Assembly: GCA_002497295.1 (NCBI GenBank)
Contig: DANO01000032.1
Coordinates: 3,938 to 10,511, forward strand
From: Euryarchaeota archaeon UBA171
Lineage (GTDB): Archaea; Thermoplasmatota; Poseidoniia; Poseidoniales; Thalassarchaeaceae
Length of the DNA: 6,574 bases
Direction of reading: 5' to 3'
Shown here piece by piece: positions 1 to 5,608 of the stretch. Position 1 is the stretch's first letter, and every line of letters starts with the position of its first letter. The notes beneath the pieces were generated by a model. The model ran no database searches and was not told the DNA's origin. It worked only from the letters and a program-made list of their open reading frames with translations. The position numbers were made by a program, and so were the translations under genes.

Positions 1-161
1 TCGATATTCTCGATTTTTTCATTCTCTTCTTGGGCGCCATTTCGAGTGATTATTGTGACTCTGTTGCCTGATTCGACGAGATGCCTGGATAGATGGTAGA
101 CCGTGCTCCCCATTCCCCCCCATCGAGGAGGGTATTCTGCCGAAATCATAGCGACGTGCAT
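1..161 (-). CDS. GT4-family glycosyltransferase, N-terminal fragment cut by window edge
   Basis: Reading the minus strand from the ATG at 161 gives 53 residues open to the left edge, so the gene continues outside the window. The translation begins MHVAMISAEYPPRWGGMG and continues through VYHLSRHLVESGNRVTIITRNG. That is the classic start of a GT-B-fold, GT4-type (glycosyl transferase group 1) enzyme: a first beta strand, the glycine-rich PPxxGG loop, an ArxL-type helix and a second strand. Such enzymes move a sugar from a nucleotide-sugar donor to a lipid, glycan or small acceptor at the cytoplasmic side of the membrane. The acceptor cannot be told because the donor-binding C-terminal half is absent. 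No Shine-Dalgarno is seen before the ATG, so the transcript may be leaderless. The gene diverges from the membrane-protein gene to its right. Confidence 0.8.
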   Translation of the reverse strand, partial: MHVAMISAEYPPRWGGMGSTVYHLSRHLVESGNRVTIITRNGAQEENEKIENI

Positions 162-194
162 ATCAGGCCCGTCTAATGGCCCCAGCGCATCCGC

Positions 195-229
195 TTGAAT
201 GAATCGCCATGAAATGCGTCTTCATTCAA
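195..229. promoter_or_regulatory. 9-base inverted repeat in divergent gap, candidate operator
   Basis: TTGAATGAA at 195-203 is exactly complementary in reverse to TTCATTCAA at 221-229, with a 17-base spacer. It sits between the glycosyltransferase start (161, minus) and the likely start of the membrane-protein gene (plus). This is where a shared operator would be expected, but no regulator is known and function is inference. If real, it argues against the ATG at 209, which lies inside the spacer. Confidence 0.35.
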
Positions 230-262
230 ACCGTTCAAATGGAACGTCGCCTCATGGGAGTC

Positions 263-565
263 ATGGCAAAGGAGTCCGCAGACCCCGTTCGCTTTGGCGC
301 TGAGTTCGGCCCTAAGAGGAGTGCTAATTCGACGGGTGTTAGCCTCTCGACGTTCAAATCGCTCGTTTGGGTCTCTAATTTGGGCGGCCTCTTGCTTTTC
401 GCGATAGGTCTCGAACTCATGATTGTCCAACAGTCATTCTATATCGGCCTGGGTTGCATCATAGCAGGCGTGGCGATAGCCCTGTTCCCATCTAACTATG
501 AGATAGTCGGGATGGAAGATCTCGAGGATGCGGGTAGCGAGGCAGATGCCCGCGTAGAGGAATGA
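263..565 (+). CDS. Small two-helix membrane protein of unknown function
   Basis: I do not recognise this family. From the ATG at 263 the protein is 100 residues. It has a hydrophilic, mildly basic N-terminus (residues 1-33), two hydrophobic segments at about 34-55 and 58-75 separated by a short QQS turn, and an acidic C-terminal tail rich in Glu and Asp. A membrane hairpin with both ends in the cytoplasm is plausible. The frame is open from ATG 209, with further ATGs at 239, 254 and 263. None has a well-spaced Shine-Dalgarno, so the start is uncertain; 263 was chosen because it leaves the inverted repeat upstream. The stop is only 3 bases before the alkyltransferase ATG, so the two are surely co-transcribed. 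That gives context but not a function. Confidence 0.6.
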   Translation: MAKESADPVRFGAEFGPKRSANSTGVSLSTFKSLVWVSNLGGLLLFAIGLELMIVQQSFYIGLGCIIAGVAIALFPSNYEIVGMEDLEDAGSEADARVEE

Positions 566-568
566 TTG

Positions 569-1096
569 ATGCCTGTCGAGACGCTGGTCGTCGAAATGGC
601 ACATTGCAGAGTTTCGAAGATCATCGAAGGCGGGAAGCTGATTGGCATATCTATCGACGGGGGCAAAGGGGATCCTGCCGATGGCCCGGAAAGAAGTCCT
701 GACTGGTCTAATTTGGTTGAAGATATCGATTGGAGTATGGTCACGCCGTTTAGGAGGCTCGTATTCGAGACTCTTCTAGACAATGTGCAAAGAGGGAGTC
801 TGGTTACGTATGGCGAGTTGGCCTCAGCAGCGGGCAGGCCGGGTTCTGCAAGAGCAGTTGGTTCAGCGTTATCGTCCAATCCATGGCCCTTGGTAGTACC
901 ATGCCACAGGGTGGTTCGAAGCAATGGTCACATAGGGCCTTACAGCGCAGGTTCGGGGATATCAACAAAGAGATCCCTGCTAGTTAGCGAGGGATTGGAG
1001 ATAGACGCAGAATTTCGTTTCGATCAGAAAAACCTGACGAAGATCGCTAAGGAGGCTAGAGATGCCACCATCCAGACAAAGACATATGTGTTCTGA
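569..1096 (+). CDS. ogt: Methylated-DNA--[protein]-cysteine S-methyltransferase
   Basis: This is a suicide DNA-repair protein that transfers the alkyl group from O6-alkylguanine in DNA to its own cysteine. The 175-residue product has a divergent N-terminal part (about 1-55) and the conserved DNA-binding/active-site domain from about 58 to 143. Visible hallmarks are the TYGELA helix, the GSARAVG segment carrying the arginine finger (R95), the Asn-Pro before the active site, PCHRV with catalytic Cys112 (codon at 902), and the YSAG...K..LL..EG C-terminal pattern. The ATG at 569 was preferred over a TTG at 566 because GAGGA at 557-561 gives a Shine-Dalgarno with 7-base spacing. It is cotranscribed with the small membrane protein. 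About 30 residues after the EG motif (AEFRFDQKNLTKIAK onward) are an extra tail beyond the usual domain end. Confidence 0.95.
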   Translation: MPVETLVVEMAHCRVSKIIEGGKLIGISIDGGKGDPADGPERSPDWSNLVEDIDWSMVTPFRRLVFETLLDNVQRGSLVTYGELASAAGRPGSARAVGSALSSNPWPLVVPCHRVVRSNGHIGPYSAGSGISTKRSLLVSEGLEIDAEFRFDQKNLTKIAKEARDATIQTKTYVF

Positions 1097-1178
1097 GACA
1101 GATTTCTTGGGCCCTCGTCCGAATTGTCCTCGCTCATTGTTACATGGCGTGCAATATCGGATGTAAACCTAACCAATA

Positions 1179-1817
1179 CTACAGGAATGGATTGAGCAAT
1201 ATTGCTCCGGCAAGGGGTATGAGCACCATTGTAGCATTGTCATCAATCACATTGGTTCTGGGCAATTCACCGATTACGGTCAGCGGTGCAAGAAGGATTG
1301 ACCCCACGAGAGGGGTGTCTAGGTAAAATGTGCACCCCAGCCATATTGCGTATGACACAGCTCCTCCTATCAGAATCGCCGCCCTCAGGCCGCTTGTCCT
1401 CCTCTTGACCTCGCCCATGACTGGGTCGACGATACATAGCCCGAGTATGATTGGTATTCCGAAGACTCCTGCTTGCATCCCTTCCCTACCCATCGTCGGA
1501 GCCATGAGCAATGCGATGGAGACTGCGAATGTGCCCCACGCCAAGGCGGATATTTGGCTAGCCTCGTATTCCCTCTGCCCTACAATAACGATGCCCGATT
1601 TGAGTCTGATTGCTTCCACGAGCAGTATCGCCACACATGTAAGACTCACGAATTCCTGTGGGTCCAGATTGAGTTGCGAGGATATTTCTTGGCCATAGAC
1701 ATAGTACAGAACGGGTATCAGAGCCATGGAGACGTGAGTGAATCTCCGAAATATGTGGCCGTAGTCGCCACCCACCGAGTGTTTCGCGTGATCAATGTTT
1801 ACATCATACTCTTCCAT
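1179..1817 (-). CDS. Integral membrane dolichol/polyprenol kinase-like protein
   Basis: The 212-residue product is mostly hydrophobic with about six or seven membrane segments. It resembles the SEC59/dolichol-kinase and phytol-kinase group, enzymes that phosphorylate polyprenols, typically with CTP, at the membrane. The family-like features are R24-R25-F-T-H28 before the first helix, the VEAIR segment (E69, R71), DPVMGEVKRR (131-140) matching the DP..GE nucleotide-binding signature, and E184 followed by DDN (192-194) before the last helix. The start is placed at ATG 1817 rather than 1847 because GGTGGAG precedes it at good spacing; it overlaps the end of meaB by 14 bases. The third position in a methylmalonyl-CoA mutase operon is unusual. 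A related phosphatidate/CDP-archaeol cytidylyltransferase role is an alternative. The substrate is unknown. Confidence 0.75.
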   Translation of the reverse strand: MEEYDVNIDHAKHSVGGDYGHIFRRFTHVSMALIPVLYYVYGQEISSQLNLDPQEFVSLTCVAILLVEAIRLKSGIVIVGQREYEASQISALAWGTFAVSIALLMAPTMGREGMQAGVFGIPIILGLCIVDPVMGEVKRRTSGLRAAILIGGAVSYAIWLGCTFYLDTPLVGSILLAPLTVIGELPRTNVIDDNATMVLIPLAGAILLNPFL

Positions 1818-2682
1818 TGTCAAACTCCACCATATCTGCAGCCTCATCCGGTTTTATCGTCCTCGAGGCCATTGCTCGCATCGCGCCCTCGTACGATGGC
1901 CTGCTCCTCATCCTATCTGCTAGGATTGAGTCGAGCAGAATGGCAGATCTCATTAGCAGACGATCTGGATTCGGAGTTATTTGATCGAGTCTTTCCATCA
2001 AATCATCTAGACCGCTGCCCTTCAGTGCCGATACGGATACCACTTCAGGGGCACCTTCGGAGAAGGAGAGGCCTTCTTTGATTGAATTGGCAGACTCCAG
2101 CGAACCCGGAAGATCGGATTTGTTACATGCTATGATGTCTGCTATTTCTAGGATGCCTGCTTTTTCAGCTTGTATGATGTCACCCCTATCCGGGCCCTCG
2201 ACAAGCATCACGCGATCCGCCACGGAAGCAATAGCGAATTCCCCTTGCCCTGCTCCCACAGTTTCTATCAGAATCCTATCCCACCCAAGGCTCTGTAGGA
2301 CTTCGACCATTCTCCGCACTCCACTAGAGATGCCTCCAGAACTGCCCCTCGAGGAAACTGATCTGAAGTATATCTTGGAGGGGTCCGAGAATACCATTCT
2401 CGCCCTATCTCCGAGAAGCGCTCCCCCTGAAACGGGTGACGAAGGGTCAACGGCCAATATTGCGATGCTTTCCCCCTTCTCGGACCAATTTGAGGCCAAT
2501 CTGTCAATGAGAGTAGATTTTCCTGCGCCGGGCGGTCCGGTGATGCCGAGGATCCAGGAGGGTTTTTGTTCGTATGAACCAATACTACCCCCTTCCTCCG
2601 CGATCGTGAGGAGTTTCGCAAGCGCTCTCCTATCTCCCTCAATGGCTGAGTCGAAGAGAGTCTTGGAGGAATTCATTGCCAT
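1804..2682 (-). CDS. meaB: MeaB/ArgK-type GTPase, methylmalonyl-CoA mutase chaperone
   Basis: This is a G3E-family P-loop GTPase (MMAA in humans) that guards adenosylcobalamin loading and reactivation of methylmalonyl-CoA mutase in the cytoplasm. In 292-residue numbering the Walker A loop GPPGAGKST is at 49-57. It is followed by the AVDPSSP segment and GGALLGDRARM, an ETVGAGQGE switch motif (about 140-148) and the NKSD guanine-specificity motif (187-190). The family usually reads ETVGVGQSE, so two positions differ, and the length is near the short end because the C-terminal dimerisation arm is brief. Three ATGs compete: 2688, 2682 and 2676 (the last forms an ATGA overlap with the upstream stop). 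The strong GGGAGGTGA at 2697-2689 is best spaced for 2682. It directly follows the mutase B12 subunit, its expected partner. Confidence 0.93.
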   Translation of the reverse strand: MAMNSSKTLFDSAIEGDRRALAKLLTIAEEGGSIGSYEQKPSWILGITGPPGAGKSTLIDRLASNWSEKGESIAILAVDPSSPVSGGALLGDRARMVFSDPSKIYFRSVSSRGSSGGISSGVRRMVEVLQSLGWDRILIETVGAGQGEFAIASVADRVMLVEGPDRGDIIQAEKAGILEIADIIACNKSDLPGSLESANSIKEGLSFSEGAPEVVSVSALKGSGLDDLMERLDQITPNPDRLLMRSAILLDSILADRMRSRPSYEGAMRAMASRTIKPDEAADMVEFDNGRV

Positions 2683-3110
2683 CTCCATTCACCTCCCTCG
2701 CCCACTCCTGTGGGCTTGCCATCTCCTCTTCTTGATTGGACTTCCTCAAGGAATCTGATTGGTTCGGACATACTTGTTCCGGGGCCGAATATCGCTCTCA
2801 CGCCGGCACTGTAGATCGCATCTCTGTCAGGATCGGGGATTATGCCTCCTGCAAAAACCACGATGTCACCCATGTCAGCATCAGTCAATATCCTGCAAAT
2901 CATGGGCAGGAGCCGTGAGTGAGCCCCGGATAGAGTCGAGATACCAATTGCAGATGCATCCTCGTCCCTCGTTATGGAGACTATCTGCTCGGGTGTTCTT
3001 CTGAGTCCTGTGTAGATGACCTCGTGACCGCCGTCCCGCAGGGCCCTCGCGATGATTTTAGCGCCACGATCGTGACCGTCGAGACCGGCTTTTGCGATGA
3101 TTATTCTCAT
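2673..3110 (-). CDS. mcmA2: Methylmalonyl-CoA mutase, B12-binding small subunit
   Basis: The 145-residue protein is a stand-alone cobalamin-binding domain, the small subunit of the split archaeal mutase that interconverts (R)-methylmalonyl-CoA and succinyl-CoA. The base-off/His-on signature is complete: D11-G-H13-D-R-G16, where H13 would be the lower axial cobalt ligand (codon at 3074-3072). GISTLSGAH supplies the S58-x-L60 element, and FAGGIIPD supplies the G88-G89 pair next to the nucleotide tail. The fold is the usual alternating Rossmann type to about residue 125. The last 20 residues are a Gly/Arg/Trp-rich tail that also encodes the meaB ribosome-binding site. The catalytic large subunit is not in the window, so it must be encoded elsewhere. 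No Shine-Dalgarno precedes the start. The gene leads the minus-strand operon and diverges from the carboxyltransferase gene. Confidence 0.94.
   Translation of the reverse strand: MRIIIAKAGLDGHDRGAKIIARALRDGGHEVIYTGLRRTPEQIVSITRDEDASAIGISTLSGAHSRLLPMICRILTDADMGDIVVFAGGIIPDPDRDAIYSAGVRAIFGPGTSMSEPIRFLEEVQSRRGDGKPTGVGEGGEWRWQ
2689..2697 (-). promoter_or_regulatory. Strong Shine-Dalgarno of meaB
   Basis: On the minus strand the bases read GGGAGGTGA, an extended match to the archaeal 16S rRNA 3' end. It lies inside the last codons of the B12-subunit gene, where it encodes part of the Gly/Glu-rich tail. It is 6 bases from ATG 2682 (9 from the GGAGG core), directly adjacent to ATG 2688, and 12 bases from ATG 2676. 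This favours 2682 as the start. Confidence 0.7.
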
Positions 3111-3194
3111 GCGCTTCGGTTTGGCGTGTGAAAGCAGTCGATTTCAACCAACCGCATGTCAGATTATCTAGATGGCTTTCAGCAAGGCTCATTC

Positions 3195-3202
3195 ACTATA
3201 TC
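3195..3202 (+). promoter_or_regulatory. TATA-like box for the carboxyltransferase operon
   Basis: ACTATATC lies with its centre about 25 bases before ATG 3224, the spacing expected of an archaeal TATA box to the transcription start. Initiation would therefore fall at or next to the ATG, and no convincing Shine-Dalgarno is present, so a leaderless or nearly leaderless mRNA is inferred. The rest of the 113-base divergent gap (3111-3223) also contains GATAATC on the minus strand around 3171-3165. That could be a weaker box for the mutase operon with a leader of about 30 bases. Confidence 0.5.
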
Positions 3203-3223
3203 CGTGTGGCCTTCTCGTAGGAC

Positions 3224-4777
3224 ATGGACGGCGGCGATTCGCGGATAGCAGATCTGAGGGCTAGGAAGTCTCGCTCACAAGCCGGCGGCGGGGCAGCTAG
3301 AACCGAGGCACAGCATGCAAAGGGTAAGATGACGGCGAGAGAGCGAATAGAGGATCTTCTGGACCCTGATTCGTTCGTAGAGATCGATGCCCTCGTCGAA
3401 CATAGGTGCAGAGACTTTGGAATGGACAAGAATGTGATTCCAGGGGATGGCGTGGTTACGGGCCACGGTACGATAGACGGGCGTTTAGTGCATTGTTTCG
3501 CGCAGGATTTTACTGTCTATGGTGGGTCGCTTGGAGAAATGCATGGCCTCAAAATATGTAAAATTCTAGATCTTGCGGTGAAAACAGGAACACCAGTCAT
3601 AGGCCTAAATGACAGCGGGGGCGCAAGGATACAGGAGGGCGTTGCCAGCCTGGGCTCCTATGCAGAGATATTCTTCAGGAATGTGAGAGCGAGTGGAGTC
3701 GTCCCCCAGATATCCGTGATAATGGGGCCATGTGCCGGAGGTGCTGTCTACTCTCCGGCCATAACTGACTTCGTAGTGATGGTTGATGGCACATCTCACA
3801 TGTTCATCACGGGCCCGGAGGTAATCAAAACTGTAACAAACGAAGATGTGAGTTTTGACGATCTGGGTGGTGCTTCCACACATGCAAAGAAATCAGGAGT
3901 GACTCACTTCGTGGCATCGGACGATTCAGATGCGCTGGAAATAGTGAGGGACCTTGTGGGCAGACTCCCATCAAATAATCTCGAACGCGCTCCTAAACTC
4001 ATTCCAAACGATCCGGAAGACAGGATTTGCGTATCACTTGATTCCATAGTCCCAGAAGACCCCTCGATTCCGTATGATATGCTTGACGTCATAGAGGAGG
4101 TGTTCGACAGGGGGAGTTTCCTAGAGGTGCAACCCGAGTTTGCAATGAACATGGTAGTCGGATTCGCAAGACTTGGAGGGGAGTCTGTGGGAGTAGTCGC
4201 TAATCAGCCAAAGGTCCTGGCTGGTTGCTTAGATATCGATGCATCAGTAAAAGCCGCCAGATTCGTCAGATTCTGTGATGCGTTCGGAATCCCGCTAGTG
4301 ACGTTTACAGATGTTCCGGGATTCCTCCCTGGGGCCAATCAAGAGTGGGGCGGAATAATCAGACATGGTGCCAAACTACTCTATGCTTATGCTGAAGCCA
4401 CAGTCCCCAAACTTACCGTGATCACCAGGAAGGCGTACGGTGGCGCCTATGACGTCATGTCATCAAAGCACATCAGAGGAGATTACAACGTCGCTTGGCC
4501 CACTGCACGGCTGGCAGTGATGGGTGCCAGTGGTGCTGTACAGATCTTGCACAGGAACAGAATAGCCACAGCGGGGAATCCTGAAGAGGAACGGGGCCGT
4601 CTTATCGAGGAGTATGAGGAAGCCTTTGCGAATCCGTATCAGGCCGCTGCCCTGGGTTTCATAGATGATATAATCGAGCCATCGGAAACACGAAAAAGAT
4701 TGATTCTAGCATTGAAGACCAATATGGATAAGACAGAGGAGCGGCCACGTCGAAGGCACGGCAATCTCCCTCTATGA
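3224..4777 (+). CDS. pccB: Acyl-CoA carboxyltransferase subunit (propionyl-CoA carboxylase beta / methylmalonyl-CoA decarboxylase alpha)
   Basis: The 517-residue length is normal for the family, which moves CO2 between carboxybiotin and acyl-CoA in the cytoplasm. The N-terminal crotonase-like half begins with the usual GGG...HAKGKMTARERI stretch and holds DSGGARIQEG (130-139) and GPCAGGAVYSPAITDF (168-183). The C-terminal half holds FTDVPGFLPG, GIIRHGAKLLYAYAEA and TRKAYGGAYDVMSSKH (401-416). It ends in the typical HGNLPL. D410 aligns with Asp422 of Streptomyces PccB, a residue tied to propionyl-CoA preference, so propionyl/methylmalonyl-CoA is the likeliest substrate. A biotin carboxylase gene is absent here, so a decarboxylating (MmdA) role cannot be excluded. 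The start fits the family N-terminus and the TATA spacing. It leads an operon with the 52-residue protein and the biotin carrier. Confidence 0.95.
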   Translation: MDGGDSRIADLRARKSRSQAGGGAARTEAQHAKGKMTARERIEDLLDPDSFVEIDALVEHRCRDFGMDKNVIPGDGVVTGHGTIDGRLVHCFAQDFTVYGGSLGEMHGLKICKILDLAVKTGTPVIGLNDSGGARIQEGVASLGSYAEIFFRNVRASGVVPQISVIMGPCAGGAVYSPAITDFVVMVDGTSHMFITGPEVIKTVTNEDVSFDDLGGASTHAKKSGVTHFVASDDSDALEIVRDLVGRLPSNNLERAPKLIPNDPEDRICVSLDSIVPEDPSIPYDMLDVIEEVFDRGSFLEVQPEFAMNMVVGFARLGGESVGVVANQPKVLAGCLDIDASVKAARFVRFCDAFGIPLVTFTDVPGFLPGANQEWGGIIRHGAKLLYAYAEATVPKLTVITRKAYGGAYDVMSSKHIRGDYNVAWPTARLAVMGASGAVQILHRNRIATAGNPEEERGRLIEEYEEAFANPYQAAALGFIDDIIEPSETRKRLILALKTNMDKTEERPRRRHGNLPL

Positions 4778-4787
4778 GGCGCATATC

Positions 4788-4946
4788 ATGTCAAAAGAAT
4801 CGAGAAGATTGGTCGCATGCATCGTTGCGGCACTCCTCGAGGAGCAAAGATCAGAGGACGTCACAGCAGATATCCATAGGAGGAAAGGCAATCGATGGGG
4901 GCACGCACATCGGCAAAGGGCGTCCTCGGGGGTGAATAGGAGATGA
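4788..4946 (+). CDS. 52-residue small protein, candidate accessory subunit of the carboxylase
   Basis: This short gene fills the gap between the carboxyltransferase and biotin-carrier genes. GAGG at 4776-4779 lies 8 bases before the ATG. The stop TGA at 4944-4946 overlaps the carrier ATG at 4943-4945 as ATGA, the usual sign of translational coupling. The product has a short hydrophobic helix-like stretch (RLVACIVAALLEEQ, about 7-20), an acidic middle, and a strongly basic C-terminus with a single Trp (NRWGHAHRQR). This order resembles the C-terminal part of OadG-type small subunits of biotin-dependent decarboxylases and the small extra subunits of some acyl-CoA carboxylases (AccE, haloarchaeal PccX). 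It lacks a full membrane anchor. The family link is inference from position and pattern. A second frame (4774-4935) competes but looks less protein-like. Confidence 0.62.
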   Translation: MSKESRRLVACIVAALLEEQRSEDVTADIHRRKGNRWGHAHRQRASSGVNRR

Positions 4947-5353
4947 AGAAAGAGCGTACATTCGTCATCGATGGCGAGAAAATAACTGCAGAAGTCGAAA
5001 GGGATGGAGACGATCTGAGAATAACATTGGACGGAGAGACGCATACGGTCAGGATAGATGGGGATATCGGCCCTTCCAAGCCTGTGCGTAGCAGGAGAGG
5101 CCGACTTGGGGCTCATAATGAGAATTCTGGAAGCATCGTCTCTTCGATACCCGGTAAAGTGGTCTCAATCGATGTTAAAGTAGGGGATAGTGTGGAAGAG
5201 GGAGAGACGATTCTCATACTCGAAGCAATGAAAATGCAGAATGAGATTTCCTCACCCGTAAGTGGCGTTGTCACGGATATATTCGTAGAAGAGGGCCAAT
5301 CTGTCGAGTCAAACTTTGAGCTTGCATCGGTCATGAAGGAAGCACACGATTAA
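4943..5353 (+). CDS. accB: Biotin carboxyl carrier protein (free-standing)
   Basis: The 136-residue protein carries the biotin that shuttles CO2 to the carboxyltransferase. Residues 1-41 form a beta-rich N-terminal segment (FVIDGEKITAEVE... GETHTVRIDG). Residues 42-63 form a polar, Arg-rich linker. Residues 64-136 are the biotinyl/lipoyl-attachment domain. EAMKM is at 94-98, with K97 (codon at 5231) the biotinylated lysine. It is followed by the usual hinge-like half, SSPVSGVVTDIFVEEGQSV. It is not fused to a biotin carboxylase, unlike many PccA proteins, but resembles the separate carriers of Sulfolobales acyl-CoA carboxylases and Thermococcales methylmalonyl-CoA decarboxylase clusters. GGTGA at 4931-4935 gives a Shine-Dalgarno 7 bases before the ATG. 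The start overlaps the upstream 52-residue gene by 4 bases. Confidence 0.95.
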   Translation: MKKERTFVIDGEKITAEVERDGDDLRITLDGETHTVRIDGDIGPSKPVRSRRGRLGAHNENSGSIVSSIPGKVVSIDVKVGDSVEEGETILILEAMKMQNEISSPVSGVVTDIFVEEGQSVESNFELASVMKEAHD

Positions 5354-5357
5354 GTGT

Positions 5358-5380
5358 CATAGTGTATTTTGTACACTATG
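5358..5380. promoter_or_regulatory. Perfect 9-bp inverted repeat enclosing the next gene's start codon
   Basis: CATAGTGTA (5358-5366) and TACACTATG (5372-5380) are exact reverse complements around a TTTTG loop. The right arm ends in the ATG (5378-5380) of the following gene. It begins 4 bases after the stop of the biotin carrier gene. As RNA it would form a hairpin hiding the start codon; as DNA it has the form of a dimeric-regulator operator. It could also mark the end of the carboxylase transcript. The sequence does not decide between these. Confidence 0.55.
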
Positions 5381-5608
5381 GTCAAGTGTGACGTTGAGGG
5401 GTGTTCGAACGATGCCAACAAGGTCAGCAGGCTTTCCCCAGAGGGTTTCCTTGTTGGAACGGGGAACAAGGCGTACTCATTCAGAGAGGCTTACAAGAGA
5501 TTCTCGTATTGCGCCGAATGCCATGATGGGCTTATGAAATCTGTATGGTCCAGGGTGTCTGATAGTGGGGACAAGTCTGACGACCACGTCGCCCCTACGG
5601 CCATATGA
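5378..5608 (+). CDS. Small four-cysteine (probably zinc-binding) protein of unknown function
   Basis: The 76-residue protein starts MVKCDVEGCSNDA and later has FSYCAECHDGL. This gives C4-x4-C9 and C45-x2-C48, a spacing suited to one zinc site in a zinc-ribbon or treble-clef-like fold. Between them lies an aromatic and basic segment (AYSFREAYKRF); the last 17 residues are polar and probably disordered. No catalytic motif is seen and the family is not recognised. An RNA-, DNA- or protein-binding role is typical of such folds but is not shown here. ATG 5378 was preferred over TTG 5369. No Shine-Dalgarno is present, and the ATG lies in an inverted repeat. It is 24 bases downstream of the biotin carrier gene, so it may be the last gene of that operon or have its own control. 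Its stop directly abuts the aIF6 stop. Confidence 0.72.
   Translation: MVKCDVEGCSNDANKVSRLSPEGFLVGTGNKAYSFREAYKRFSYCAECHDGLMKSVWSRVSDSGDKSDDHVAPTAI

Noticed and set aside
566..568. TTG start for the alkyltransferase, one codon before the ATG
   Set aside because: The ATG at 569 is the stronger start and has GAGGA at 7-base spacing.
496..924. Minus-strand 142-residue open frame antisense to the alkyltransferase
   Set aside because: It is a mirror frame of a gene with clear catalytic motifs and has no family features of its own.
1097..1178. Possible terminator or small RNA between the convergent alkyltransferase and kinase-like genes
   Set aside because: Only a weak ATTTCTT-like run is present; no hairpin, long T-run or RNA-like consensus was seen.
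2078..2758. Plus-strand 226-residue open frame antisense to meaB, and 1473-2081 antisense to the kinase-like gene and meaB
   Set aside because: They are mirror frames of strongly recognised minus-strand genes, with low-complexity Ser/Pro-rich translations.
3166..3173. Palindrome ATCTAGAT in the middle of the divergent gap
   Set aside because: An 8-base palindrome is expected by chance roughly every few hundred bases, and its flanks do not extend the symmetry.
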